In this document: positions 29,294 through 38,761 of the stretch, piece by piece | How positions within the stretch are numbered: the stretch's first letter is position 1 | How the letters are laid out: the number at the start of each line of letters is the position of its first letter | DNA from: Bog-756 sp963727075 | GTDB taxonomy: Bacteria > Actinomycetota > Acidimicrobiia > Acidimicrobiales > RAAP-2 | Length of the DNA stretch: 64,000 nt | Direction of reading: 5' to 3' | Assembly: GCA_963727075.1 (NCBI GenBank) | Contig: CAVSET010000006.1 | Location: 2,294,001 to 2,358,000 of the forward strand | The notes under the pieces: model-generated | Told to the model about the DNA's origin: nothing | Seen by the model: only the letters and a program-made list of their open reading frames with translations | Databases searched by the model: none | Made by a program: the position numbers and the translations under genes

Positions 29294-29863
29294 TCAGCGG
29301 CCGCGGACGAACTGCATGGCCTCCATCCGGGTGGAGGCGTCGGTGCGAAACAGGCCACGGACCGCCGAGGTGACGGTCGAGGTCCCCGACTTCTTGACCC
29401 CGCGCATCGACATGCACAGGTGTTCGGCGTCCACCACCACCAGGACCCCTTTCGGCGCCAAGGCGGCTTCGATGGCGTCGGCGATCTCGGTGGTCATGCG
29501 CTCCTGCACCTGGAGCCGGCGGGCGAACACGTCGACCAGCCGCGCCAGCTTGGACAGGCCGGTGATGCGCCCGTCGTCGCCCGGGATGTAGGCCACATGG
29601 GCCTTGCCGATGAACGGCACCAGATGGTGCTCGCACAGGGATGCGAAGGGTATGTCCCGCACCATGACCATCTCATCGTGCTCGGCGGCGAAGGTGACCT
29701 CGAGATAGTCGGCCGGGTCCTCCCTGAACCCGGCGAAGAGCTCCTCGTACATGCGGGCCACCCGACTCGGGGTCTTCACCAGCCCGTCCCGGTTCGGGTC
29801 CTCGCCCAACGCGGTGAGCAGCTCGGTGACCGCCCGCTCGATGCGGGCGGTGTCGACGCTCAC
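29294..29863 (-). CDS. folE: GTP cyclohydrolase I
   Basis: Opens GTP to dihydroneopterin triphosphate, first step of folate synthesis. The 189-residue protein shows TPSRVARMYEELFAGF, the zinc/active site FASLCEHHLVPFIGKAHVAY, LSKLARLVDVFARRLQVQER and VVVDAEHLCMSMRGVKKSGT with the second Cys ligand. GTG 29863 starts it 29 bp after hpt. Many actinobacteria have ftsH between hpt and folE; it is missing here. Confidence 0.97.
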   Translation of the reverse strand: MSVDTARIERAVTELLTALGEDPNRDGLVKTPSRVARMYEELFAGFREDPADYLEVTFAAEHDEMVMVRDIPFASLCEHHLVPFIGKAHVAYIPGDDGRITGLSKLARLVDVFARRLQVQERMTTEIADAIEAALAPKGVLVVVDAEHLCMSMRGVKKSGTSTVTSAVRGLFRTDASTRMEAMQFVRGR

Positions 29864-29892
29864 GCGCCCGGCCGGCTCACTGCCGGGCTGCC

Positions 29893-30474
29893 CTACGGTG
29901 AGCCGCCGGCGTAGCTGTGGATGGCTCTGAGATTGCGAAGGCGTTCACCGGCATCAAGGCCATATCCCACCACGAATCCCGGGGGGATGTGAAAACCGAC
30001 ATAGGCCAGATCGAGCTCGGTTCGCTGTTGCCCCTCCTTCACCAGCAGGGCGCAGACCTCCAGGCTGGCCGGGTCTCGGGCCCACAAATATCGCTGCAGG
30101 TAGCTGAGCGTGAGCCCGCTGTCGACGATGTCCTCGACCACCAGCACGTGGCGGCCGGTCAAGTCCACCTCGAGGTCCTTGACGATCCGGACCACGCCCG
30201 ACGTGCGGGTGGCACTGCCATAGGAGGACACCGCCATGAAGTCCACCTGGACCGCCAGTTCGATGGCCCGCGACAGGTCGCTCATGAACATGAACGCCCC
30301 CTTCAGCACGCCGACCAGGAGAGGCGGGCGGCCGGCGTAGTCGGCGGTGATCTCTTGCCCCAGCTGGACGATGCGGTGCTGGAGGTCGGCTTCGGACACG
30401 ATCACCGGCCCGACCCCCGGGCCGTAGGGTAGGAGCTCCGGAGCTCCGGGCGCCGCACCCTCAGCGGTGGTCAC
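29893..30474 (-). CDS. hpt: Hypoxanthine-guanine phosphoribosyltransferase
   Basis: Purine salvage from PRPP. The fold is clear: IVQLGQEITADYAGRPPLLV, GVLKGAFMFMSDLSRAI, the PRPP loop VLVVEDIVDSGLTLSYLQRYL, and the purine-binding end FHIPPGFVVGYGLDAGERLRNL. GTG 30474 overlaps the end of tilS, as in many Gram-positive tilS-hpt pairs, suggesting translational coupling. 193 residues with a 20-residue N-terminal extension. Confidence 0.95.
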   Translation of the reverse strand: MTTAEGAAPGAPELLPYGPGVGPVIVSEADLQHRIVQLGQEITADYAGRPPLLVGVLKGAFMFMSDLSRAIELAVQVDFMAVSSYGSATRTSGVVRIVKDLEVDLTGRHVLVVEDIVDSGLTLSYLQRYLWARDPASLEVCALLVKEGQQRTELDLAYVGFHIPPGFVVGYGLDAGERLRNLRAIHSYAGGSP

Positions 30475-31416
30475 GGCGCGACTGTACCGGAGTGCGGCGG
30501 TCCCGAGGCCGAGGGTCGACGGAGTCCGCCGACACCGAGAGGCGGCCGCCGCCCCGCACCACACGACGACCGCCGGGTAGCTCGGTGGCCAGGCGCTGCT
30601 TGCGGGCCACCTCGAGCACGCGCTGCACCGCGTCGAGGGGCGGAGGGTAGCCCTCGCGGCCGGCCAGCCAGTTCCGCACGCTCCGGCGGCCCACCGCTTC
30701 GGGTGCGGCCGCCAGGGCGTCCGCGTCCTCCGGGTCCACCAGGTCGGACACCGCGTCGAGCAGGTCGGCGTCGCCCGCCAACACGCCCGCCTGGCGGGCG
30801 AGGATGGGCACGACGTCCCGCCCGGCGATGTCCGAGCACAGCGGCAGCAACTCGTGGCGGACCCGGTTGCGGACGAAGCGAGGATGGTCGTTCGTCGGGT
30901 CGACGACCGGATCGAGATCGAGCCGTCGGCAAGAGCGCGGCCGTCTCGCCGCGCCGGAGGGCGAGCAGGGGATGGCTCGGCCCGGCCCGCATCCCGGCCA
31001 GGCCCGACACGCCGGCGCCGCGCAGCAGGTTGACCAGGACCGTCTCCGCCTGGTCATCGGCGGTGTGGCCGGTGGCGGCACTCGGTCCGAGCACCCGTCG
31101 CCGGGCCGCCTCTGGCCCGGGCCTCGAGGTTGGGCCCGGGCCCCAGGGCCACCTGCTCGGACCGGAACGCCGCTCCGAAGCGCCGAGCGGCGGCGGCCAC
31201 CACGCCGGCCTCGGCGGCCGAACCTGGCCGCAGGCCGTGATCGATGTGGACGGCGGTCACCTGGCAGCCGGCGGCCACCGCCAGCACCAGAAGGGCGAGC
31301 GAGTCGGCGCCGCCCGACACCCCGCACACCAGGGGTGTCCCGGCGTCGGGGAACGAGCACCGGCCGAGCAGGTCCTCGATCAGCGAGTCGGGGCTGGTCG
31401 CCGGCCCGGTGCTCAG
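30461..31416 (-). CDS. tilS: tRNA(Ile)-lysidine synthase (two frameshifts)
   Basis: Modifies the wobble C of tRNA-Ile(CAU) to lysidine, normally essential. Pieces in order: LVCGVSGGADSLALLVLAVA with the SGGxDS ATP pyrophosphatase loop, VTAVHIDHGLRPGS, then after a shift near 31110 ATGHTADDQAETVLVNLLRG, and after a second shift near 30935 DPTNDHPRFVRNRVRHELLP and the C-terminal domain. The start is unclear: the frame opens at a CTG overlapping the upstream stop (31416); no ATG or GTG precedes the P-loop. Because tilS is essential in nearly all bacteria, the shifts are probably consensus errors. Confidence 0.85.
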
Positions 31417-32540
31417 CCGGAGAGGGCGGGTGTGGTCCCGACACGGGAGATCCAGGCGGACGGATTGCGGATCTCGACCAGCGAGGGAAGCCATTCGGGC
31501 CCCCGCCAGGCCTGGTCGAGGAGCTCGGGCCCCCCCGAGTCCTCCACCGCGGCGATGAACCGCTCGCCCTCCTCGTACTGGCGCAGTTTGGCCTCGATGC
31601 CGATGAGCTGTTGCAGCAGCCGGGCCGGGCCCCTGGTCTGCTTGCGGCGCTGACGAAGCACCTCGCTGAACGTGGCCGCGCTCGGGATGGCCGCCGCGCC
31701 GGCGCGGTCCATGGTCACGTCCCCGTGGCCCTCGAGCAGGCTCATGAGAGCCTGGATCCGGTGGAGGCCCTCGAGCTGCTCGGGAGTGGCCACCAGCCCG
31801 AGCGCCCCGCTTTCGCGCAGGGGGTTGCGGCCCGCCCGGATCTCCTCGGTCATCCGTCGGAGGGCCTCGGCGAAGCGGGACGGGTCGGGCTCGAGCGAGC
31901 CGATTCCCTCCTCCACCAATGTGACGAAGTAGTCGCGCATCCAGGGGATGGCGGTGAACTGGCATCGGTGGGTGACCTCGTGCAGAGCCAGCCAGAGGCG
32001 GAACTCACGCGGCTCGAAGCCGTGGAGCTGCTCGAGGGCCACGACGTTGGGGCCGACGAAGTACACCAGGTCCTGATCCTCGACGGACTCCTCGGTGAGG
32101 AGGAGGTCGTACTGTCCGAGCACCCGGGTCGACAGCCAGCCGAGCACGAAGCCCATCTGTGCCCCGGTGGCCGCCCGGCCGGCCGAGGCGAGCGGCCCGG
32201 CCAGCCTTTGGGTGAGTGGGTTCCCAGCGGCGATGCGGGCCGGGTCCAGCTTCTCGAGATGGGGACCGATGAGGCGCTGGAAGCTCGAGACGTTGGCATG
32301 TACCCAGCCGGCGCGATCGGTGACCCGGGCCCGGGCCGGCCCCGACGACGAGCGCAGCCCGGTGGACTCGGCGACCAGCTCCTCCGCCTGGGCGGTGAGC
32401 TCCTCGAAGTCTCGCTGGAGCAGATCGGGTCGGTACGGGGCGGGCAGACGACTGCGGTTCCCAACCCAGCCGGCGACCCGCTCGGCGGTGTCCCACGCGA
32501 CCGCCCCGCCACTTCCGGCCGGGCTCACGGAGTCGGTCAC
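31413..32540 (-). CDS. DUF2342 zinc-dependent metalloprotease-like protein (Zincin_2)
   Basis: A 375-residue actinobacterial protein of the family once annotated as coenzyme F420 biosynthesis associated. It has an HExxH-type zinc site in LALHEVTHRCQFTAIPWM (about residue 190) with a downstream Glu in a helix (MSLLEGHGDVTMD), a conserved FVGPNVVALEQLHGFEPREF and AWDTAERVAGWVGNR at the N-terminus. Usual neighbours are tilS and hpt, as here. The GTG at 32540 is chosen from family alignment memory. The physiological substrate is unknown; proteolytic activity is inferred only from the motif. Confidence 0.88.
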   Translation of the reverse strand: MTDSVSPAGSGGAVAWDTAERVAGWVGNRSRLPAPYRPDLLQRDFEELTAQAEELVAESTGLRSSSGPARARVTDRAGWVHANVSSFQRLIGPHLEKLDPARIAAGNPLTQRLAGPLASAGRAATGAQMGFVLGWLSTRVLGQYDLLLTEESVEDQDLVYFVGPNVVALEQLHGFEPREFRLWLALHEVTHRCQFTAIPWMRDYFVTLVEEGIGSLEPDPSRFAEALRRMTEEIRAGRNPLRESGALGLVATPEQLEGLHRIQALMSLLEGHGDVTMDRAGAAAIPSAATFSEVLRQRRKQTRGPARLLQQLIGIEAKLRQYEEGERFIAAVEDSGGPELLDQAWRGPEWLPSLVEIRNPSAWISRVGTTPALSG

Positions 32541-32649
32541 GCCGACCAGTGTAGGGACCGGCGCCACCGGACGGCGGTCGGATGCGTCGCCGGCTTTCGG
32601 GCCGGCATCGTCGGTCGGGATCCGACCGCCCGCTCGACCGGCTCCGGGC

Positions 32650-32962
32650 TCAGCCGGGGTGGCGGTCGTGCTCCTCGCGGAGCGCCTCGGCGACCCGCAC
32701 GATGAGTGTCTTCGGGCACGCGGTCCCGGCAGCGGTTGGCGATGACCTTCCGGAGCTCGGTCTCGAACCCGTAGGCCCCGACGCACGGGCCGCACATGTC
32801 AAGGTGCCGGGTGATCTCGACCCGGCGCTCCTCGGTGAGCTCGCCGTCCAGATAGACGTAGAGACGCTCGATGGTCTCGTCGCAACCGACGAAGCCGGCG
32901 GGCGCGTGGGAGTCCTTGCCCGCCCAATCTCCCGGGGTGCCCGGTGCCAGTTGTTCTCCCAC
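32650..32962 (-). CDS. rsrA: Zinc-binding anti-sigma factor, RsrA/RshA type (frameshifted end)
   Basis: Redox-sensing anti-sigma factor that holds the upstream-encoded sigma factor until thiol oxidation releases zinc. The ZAS signature is HLDMCGPC (H-x3-C-x2-C) with a further Cys in FVGCDET, and the surrounding YVYLDGELTEERRVEITRH is typical. GTG 32962 is preceded by GGGAG and lies 13 bp after the sigma gene stop. A one-base loss near 32709 disturbs the last 16 codons; corrected, the protein ends in ALREEHDRHPG at the TGA 32650-32652. About 103 residues. Confidence 0.85.
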
Positions 32963-32975
32963 TTCGTTGTTCTCC

Positions 32976-33554
32976 CTACCTGGCTTCGTCAGCCGCCGTG
33001 ACCAGACCTCTTGCACTCCCACGGTCCAACAACGCCTTCTGGAGCGCTCTTCTTCCGCGGTGGATCCGGCTCATGACCGTTCCGATGGGCACATCGGTGA
33101 TCTCGGCGATCTCCTTGTAGGAGAAACCCTCGACGTCGGCCAACAGCACTGCCATCCGGAACGTCTCGGGCAGCGCCTCGATGGCCGCCTTGACGTCGGT
33201 GTCGGTGAACCGGTCGAGGGCCTCGTCCTCGGCGCTGCGCCCGAGGCCGGCGGCCTGGTCACCGGAGAGGTGGCGATAGAGGTAGAGGTCCTCGACGTCC
33301 TCGACGTCGGCGATCTCGGGACGGCGCTTCTTCGCCCGGTAGGTGTTGATGTAGGTGTTGGTCAGGATCCGGTAGAGCCACGCCTTCAGGTTCGTCCCCG
33401 ACTCGAAGCTGGCGAAGGCCCGGTAGGCCTTCAGGTAGGTCTCTTGGACGAGGTCCTCGGCGTCGGCCGAATTGCGAGTCATCCGGAGGGCAGCCGTGTA
33501 GAGGGCCGGCATGTACTCCATTGCGAGATCGGAGAACGCCGCCTGATCGGCCAT
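32976..33554 (-). CDS. sigR: ECF sigma factor, SigR/SigH type
   Basis: Group 4 sigma factor for the oxidative/thiol stress response, encoded directly before its RsrA-type partner. Region 2 contains NSADAEDLVQETYLKAYRAF and AWLYRILTNTYINTYRAKKR; region 4 contains ALPETFRMAVLLADVEGFSYKEIAEITD in parts and VPIGTVMSRIHRGRRALQKA. 192 residues, ATG 33554. The DNA upstream (33555-33676) should contain an autoregulated promoter, but I could not pick the GGAAT/GTT pair with certainty. Confidence 0.92.
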   Translation of the reverse strand: MADQAAFSDLAMEYMPALYTAALRMTRNSADAEDLVQETYLKAYRAFASFESGTNLKAWLYRILTNTYINTYRAKKRRPEIADVEDVEDLYLYRHLSGDQAAGLGRSAEDEALDRFTDTDVKAAIEALPETFRMAVLLADVEGFSYKEIAEITDVPIGTVMSRIHRGRRALQKALLDRGSARGLVTAADEAR

Positions 33555-33676
33555 GGGTGCACCCTACCGCCCTCCCCCCACCCCGTACCCCACGCGCCCA
33601 GTCTGCCCGACCATCCCGTTTTGGGCCCCCTCCGGTGGGGCACAATGCCACCAGTGACGATCTGCTCCACCCGTCG

Positions 33677-34081
33677 ATGATCCGCGACCCGGTCCACCGC
33701 CGGACATCTCGACCCCGACATCGCCACCGCCTCGCCATGGGCCGTGGGGTGTGCCGCTCGACGGCGATCCCAGGGGGCGACGAGGCCGGCGAAGGTGCGA
33801 TCCGTGGTTCGGTGATCGAGACCCGGCAGACCACCGGGGGCGCCCGGGTCTCGACCATCCGCCGGTCGGACGGCTCGACGTTCACCGTCACCGTGCCGGT
33901 GGCGGCCATGGACGACGAGGCAACCGAAGGCGGTGCGTGGGCCGCGAGCTGGATCAGCGGGGACAGAGCGGGCCACCCTCCGCCGGCCTCGTCGCTCCTC
34001 CGGCTGGCCACCCTGGTGTCGCTGGGCTCCGCCCGGCGCCCGGGCCTGCGGCTCGGCCGGCCCGCTCTGGCCGTTCGCTGA
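33677..34081 (+). CDS. Hypothetical protein, uncertain
   Basis: A 134-residue frame divergent from sigR. The first 55 residues are Arg-rich and unlikely to be coding; the central part (GARVSTIRRSDGSTFTVTVPV) has a strand pattern like the end of a small enzyme or histidine-kinase ATPase domain, and a later start at ATG 33737 is possible. No family recognised. It may be a degraded gene. Confidence 0.3.
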   Translation: MIRDPVHRRTSRPRHRHRLAMGRGVCRSTAIPGGDEAGEGAIRGSVIETRQTTGGARVSTIRRSDGSTFTVTVPVAAMDDEATEGGAWAASWISGDRAGHPPPASSLLRLATLVSLGSARRPGLRLGRPALAVR

Positions 34082-34214
34082 ACCGTCCCCCGACCCCGAT
34101 CCACCCCGCCCCGGTGCCGCGGCTGCCGAACGGCTCGAGCACCCCGGCGGCCAGCCGAGCACGGTGTTAGCTTCCTCGACAGGGGCAGGAAGACCAGGTG
34201 AAGGAGGGGGACGC

Positions 34215-35648
34215 ATGCACGGACGACACCCGGCGAAGAAGGGACTGGCACCTCGGGCCATCGTGGCCGGCCTGATCGCCGTGACCTCGTGGTACGGGCT
34301 GGCCCCGTCGGCGACGGCAGCCTCGGCATCCTCCCGGACGCCGATGGCGGTGACCTGGATGCGCGGGTTCCAGGCCCCCGGCACCCCATCGCAGTACAAC
34401 AAGGTCGGGGTGATCATGGTGGGCGACCGCCAGGCCAAGAACGTCCTCGTCCTCGAGCCTGGCACCTCGGCCGGCAGCGCCTACTTCGTCCCCCTGGCCA
34501 AATGGATCGTGGCCAAGGCTCCCTCGTGGCAGGTCTGGTCGGTCGAGCGCCGCGAGAACCTGATCGAGGACCAGTCTCAGCTCAACGCGTTCAAGCAGGG
34601 AAGGATCTCGTCCACCCAGCTCTATGACTACTACCTCGGCTACATCAAGGACCCGAGCATCACTCCCCACTTCCAGTCGGTCCCCGACTCATCGGTCAGC
34701 TTCGCCAAGCAGTGGGGCATGGACGTCGCCGTCCAGGACCTGCACCGGGTCATCCTGGCCGCGAAGAAGCTCGGGGGCCGAGTCGTGCTCGGCGGTCATT
34801 CGCTGGGAGGATCGGTGGTCACCGCCTATGCCACGTGGGACTTCCGCGGACACGCCGGGGCCCGGGACTTGGCCGGTCTGGTCTACATCGACGGGGGGAG
34901 CAGTGCGACACCGGTGAGCATGGCCGATGCAACCCAGGAGCTGCAGACGCTCAACGCCCCGGGGACCTCACCGTGGCTGTCGTTCGGTGGCATCGTGGCG
35001 CCGTTCGCCGGCCTCTACAACGCCACCGGGTCGGCGGCGGCATTGCTCGACCCGAACAGCCCTTCCCTCGGCCAGACCTCGGGGCTGCTCCCCGCCGCCA
35101 TCGTGCCCCCGGTCCCGGCGAGCAACGTCGGCCAGTACGGCTATGCCCTCAACGTGGCGACGTCTCCGCCCAGCCTGGTGGCGGCTCAGGCCCATCTCGG
35201 CCAGGGGCTGTCGGCCCAGGGGCCGCTCCACGGCTGGGACGGCACCGGTGCCCTCACCCCGATCAAGCGCTTCGCCACGATGTTCTCGGGAGCCGGCATC
35301 TACAACACGGACGGCACCGAGTGGTACTTCCCCCAGCGCCTCACCGATGACACCGGTGCCGTCGGCAACGGCAACGCCAATCCGGCGCAGGCGGTGCTGG
35401 GGCTCGACGCCACCATGGGCCACCATCTTCCGACCACCCTCCGCATCTATGCCTTCGGCGCAAAGCTCGGGGGCCAGAATGTCCTGACTGCGGCGCAACT
35501 CCTGGCCCAACAGTCGGATATCCCACCGGCCCACCTCACCCTGATCAACCGGCAGAGCACCTACGCCCACAACGACCCGGCGGGGGCGTATCCGGACAAC
35601 GCCTTCTTCCGCGGGCTGCTCCCATTCCTCAGGAAGGTCGCTTCGTGA
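34215..35648 (+). CDS. Secreted alpha/beta hydrolase
   Basis: Exported hydrolase. The ATG at 34215, after the strong site AAGGAGGGGG, is followed by a basic region and hydrophobic core (RAIVAGLIAVTSWYGL) with cleavage after ATAA near residue 37. The nucleophile elbow is VVLGGHSLGGSVVTAYATWD (Ser about residue 197), preceded by LVLEPGTSAGSAYFVPLA, where the oxyanion region is expected. The acid and His are probably in the C-terminal 120 residues (STYAHNDPAGAYPDN). 477 residues, intact. Substrate unknown, perhaps a lipid or polyester. Confidence 0.82.
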   Translation: MHGRHPAKKGLAPRAIVAGLIAVTSWYGLAPSATAASASSRTPMAVTWMRGFQAPGTPSQYNKVGVIMVGDRQAKNVLVLEPGTSAGSAYFVPLAKWIVAKAPSWQVWSVERRENLIEDQSQLNAFKQGRISSTQLYDYYLGYIKDPSITPHFQSVPDSSVSFAKQWGMDVAVQDLHRVILAAKKLGGRVVLGGHSLGGSVVTAYATWDFRGHAGARDLAGLVYIDGGSSATPVSMADATQELQTLNAPGTSPWLSFGGIVAPFAGLYNATGSAAALLDPNSPSLGQTSGLLPAAIVPPVPASNVGQYGYALNVATSPPSLVAAQAHLGQGLSAQGPLHGWDGTGALTPIKRFATMFSGAGIYNTDGTEWYFPQRLTDDTGAVGNGNANPAQAVLGLDATMGHHLPTTLRIYAFGAKLGGQNVLTAAQLLAQQSDIPPAHLTLINRQSTYAHNDPAGAYPDNAFFRGLLPFLRKVAS

Positions 35649-35679
35649 GGAAAGCGCCACCGAAGATGCCCGATTCCGA

Positions 35680-36279
35680 TCAGGATCCGTCGTCCGGACT
35701 CCCCATCGCGTAGCGATCGATGTTGGCTCCGGCCCAGCGGGCCACCTCGGCGCGGCTGGCCGATGCCATCGGGTCCAGACGCATGACGTAGCGGGTCCAG
35801 GCGATCCCCAGCAGCTGGGACGAGACGAGTGACCGGCGCCTCATCCTCGTCTCCTCGTCCTCGTCCGGCGGGCCGTGGAGGCCGATCCGTTCGACGATGA
35901 ACTCCCGCATGCTGTCGGCCACCTCGGGCGAGGCGGCCATGGCCTGCGCCAGGCTCACGAAGGCGGGTGAGCCCGGCCCGGCGCCCTGCTCCCATTGGGC
36001 GAGGAACTGCTCGACCAGGCGCTCACCGCTGAAGCCGCTCGGCATGCCACCGCATCCTTCACCGCCTTGGGATCGATGGGGAGGGCCATGGTCTCGACGA
36101 ACAGCTCCGCCTTGTCGTCGAAGTAGTGGTGCACGAGGGCCGGGTCGACACCGGCCTGGCGGGCGATGGCCCGGATGCTGCGCCCCGGCGTAGCCCTGCT
36201 CGCCGAAGACGGAACGGGCCGCTTGGATGATCTCGGACCGGGTGTCGCCTTGACCGGGACGGCGCCCGCGGCCGACCAT
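35680..36279 (-). CDS. TetR-family regulator of the MmpL gene (two frameshifts)
   Basis: Repressor divergently encoded from the MmpL transporter. N-terminus: DTRSEIIQAARSVFGEQGYAG; then, in a second frame between shifts near 36182 and 36047, the HTH recognition part IRAIARQAGVDPALVHHYFDDKAELF; then the ligand domain with ERLVEQFLAQWEQG and RRRSLVSSQLLGIAWTRYVMRLDP typical of TetR_C domains. ATG 36279 chosen because the operator-like palindrome lies upstream of it; longer starts at 36315 or 36387 are open. Confidence 0.78.
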   Translation of the reverse strand: MVGRGRRPGQGDTRSEIIQAARSVFGEQGYAGAQHPGHRPPGRCRPGPRAPLLRRQGGAVRRDHGPPHRSQGGEGCGGMPSGFSGERLVEQFLAQWEQGAGPGSPAFVSLAQAMAASPEVADSMREFIVERIGLHGPPDEDEETRMRRRSLVSSQLLGIAWTRYVMRLDPMASASRAEVARWAGANIDRYAMGSPDDGS

Positions 36280-36340
36280 CATGGTCGCCAGGACCCCGGA
36301 CGCCAGGGCTTCCATCGCGGTCGGGCGGATGTGGTACAAC

Positions 36341-36353
36341 TCATCAGTGATGA
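36341..36353. promoter_or_regulatory. Palindrome between divergent tetR and mmpL
   Basis: TCATCAGTGATGA, a 6-1-6 perfect palindrome, followed by the AT-rich AATTTATA that could be a -10 region for the transporter gene 19 bp before its ATG. The location between divergent regulator and transporter makes it the likely TetR operator. Confidence 0.45.
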
Positions 36354-36371
36354 ATTTATACGCACACCCGC

Positions 36372-38650
36372 ATGGTTGACACGGCACCGCCCACCGGCGG
36401 TGCGGCCGTGGCCGAGGAGAGCGCTCTCGGGCGTCTGGCCGGCTGGTGCTACGACCACCGGTGGCGGGTGCTGCTCCTCTGGATCGCCGCCATCGTCCTG
36501 ATCACCGTGGTGGCCCAGTCGATGGGCAGCCGGTTCCAGGAGTCGTTCGGCTCCGGGAACTCGCGCCTCCCAACAGGTGCAGAACCTGCTGGCCGCCCGG
36601 TTCCCCCAGACCTCGGGCACTAGTGCCGACGTGGTCATCTCGACCACCGGGAACGTGCACGCTCCGGCCAACCGGGCCACCACCGAGGCGATGGTGAAGG
36701 AGCTGTCGGCTCTGCCGCACGTGTCGGTGGTGCGCAGCCCGTTCGCTCCGGGTGGGCACCAGATCGCCGCCGACCAGCACACCGCCTTCGCGGTGGTCCA
36801 GTTCGACCAGGACGCGGCGACCATCCCCAATGCCGCGGTGCGGGGGGTCATCGACACGGCCAAGTCGCTTCGACCGACCGGGCTACCAGATCGCCCTGGG
36901 CGGGGGGCCGATCGGGAAGGTGATCACCGCCTCGCCGGGGCCCAGCGAGGGTGCCGGCATCCTGGCCGCCATGCTGATCATGCTGATCGCGTTCGGCTCG
37001 GTGGTGGCCATGGGTCTGCCCATTCTCACCGCGCTGTTCGGCATCGCCATCGGCTTCGCCCTCGAGGACCTGCTCAGCCATGTCCTGAACGTCCCCATCT
37101 TCGCACCGGAGATGCTGGCGATGATCGGACTCGGGGTGGGGATCGACTACGCCCTGTTCATCGTGACCCGCTACCGGCAGGGCCTGTTCGAGGGCCGCGA
37201 CCCGCGCCAGGCGGTCATGGTCTCGCTGGCCACGTCGGGCCGGGCCGTCCTGTTCGCCGGGACCACGGTGGTCATCTCGCTCGTCGGGCTCTTCGTGCTC
37301 CAACTCCCCTTCCTCCAGGGCTTGGCCGTCGGCACCATCGTGGCCGTGCTGCTGGTGATGGCGGGTGCTCTGACCCTCTTGCCGGCCATGCTCGGTTTTG
37401 CCGGACGCGCCATCGACCGCCTGCACCTGCCCGAGGTTGCTCCAGACCGGGGCCACCCCAGCTCCCGACAGCTTCTGGTACCGCTGGAGCCGGTCCATCC
37501 AGCGGCGTCCCTGGCTGGCGGGCACCCTGGCCCTGCTCGTCCTGTTGACCCTGGCCATCCCGCTCTTCTCCATGCGCCTGGCCTTCACCGATGCGAGCAA
37601 CGACCCCACCTCGCTCACCACCCGGCAGGCCTACGACCTGCTGGCCGAGGGGTTCGGGCCCGGGTTCAACGGCCCGCTGGTGGTCGCCGCGCCCCTCTCC
37701 TCGGGCGGCGACGTCGCCACCATGGACCGGGTCGACACGGCCATCCGGTCCACGCCCGGCGTCGCCTTCGCCGCACCGGTCGAGGTCAACGCCGACCGGA
37801 GCGCGGCGGTGATCATCGCCTACCCGACCACCGCCCCCCAGGCTGCGCCGACCGCTCAGCTGGTCACCCATCTCCGCGACCTCGGTCATCCCCTCGGCCA
37901 CCGCCGGAACCGGCTTGAAGGTACTGGTGGGCGGGGAAACGGCGGCCGGCGTGGACGCCTCCACCTACCTCGCCCACCGGCTCTTCTGGGTGATCGGCGC
38001 GGTGATCGTCCTGGCGTTCCTGCTGCTGATGGCCGTCTTCCGATCGGTGGTGATCCCGGTCAAGGCGGCCGATCATGAACCTGCTGTCGGTCGCCGCCGC
38101 GTACGGCGTCATCGTGGCCGTCTTCCAGTGGGGCTGGGGCGGGTCGCTCATCAACATCGGTCACACCGGGCCCATCGACCCCTGGATACCGCTCATGATG
38201 TTCACCATCCTGTTCGGTCTGTCGATGGACTACGAGGTCTTCCTGCTGAGCCGGATCCGCGAGGAATGGCGTCGCACGGGCGACAACTCGGAGTCGGTGG
38301 CCGACGGCCTGGCCAAGACGGCACGGGTGATCACCGCGGCGGCCGCCATCATGATCTGCGTCTTCGGCTCGTTCGTGATCGGTGATCCACTCCGGGTGCT
38401 CAAGGTCTTCGGCCTCGGGCTGGCCGCCTCGATCCTGATCGACGCCAGCCTGGTGCGATTGGTCCTCGTGCCATCGGTGATGGAGCTGCTCGGCAAGTCC
38501 AACTGGTACATGCCCAGGGTGGCTGGACCGCGTCGTGCCACGCCTCGGGGTCGAAGTCGATGCAGGCGAGCCCGTCAGCCGTCAGCCCGCAGGCGACGTC
38601 ATCGGCGTCGAGCGGAGGCGGACCTGGTCGGCTCCGCTCCGACCGACTGA
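36372..38650 (+). CDS. MMPL/RND-superfamily lipid transporter (about six frameshifts)
   Basis: Large inner-membrane exporter of the MmpL type, usually for lipids. Assembled pieces: cytosolic N-terminus and first helix (WRVLLLWIAAIVLITVVAQ), periplasmic loop (QQVQNLLAARFPQT), helices 2-6 (ILAAMLIMLIAFGSVVAMG, MIGLGVGIDYALFIVTRYRQ with the proton-relay GIDYALF motif), a second loop, and helices 7-12 (LFWVIGAVIVLAFLLLMAVF, LFGLSMDYEVFLLSRIREEW with the paired SMDYEVF motif). Single-base shifts lie near 36560, 36875, 37430, 37895, 38073 and 38515. Everything is present once joined, so I do not call it a pseudogene. Regulated probably by the divergent TetR. Confidence 0.85.
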
Positions 38651-38761
38651 CTTCCCTCCTCGGCCCTGGGCCGAACGGCAACCGGCAGGGCAGGGAGGCC
38701 GAGCACCTCGCTCCCTCGTGCCTGGCCGACCGCCTGCGGCTCGGGTCGTCGGACGACTCGC

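Noticed and set aside
33259..34465. Long minus-strand frames upstream of sigR
   Set aside because: They overlap the start of the secreted hydrolase and sigR in other frames and have no domain pattern.
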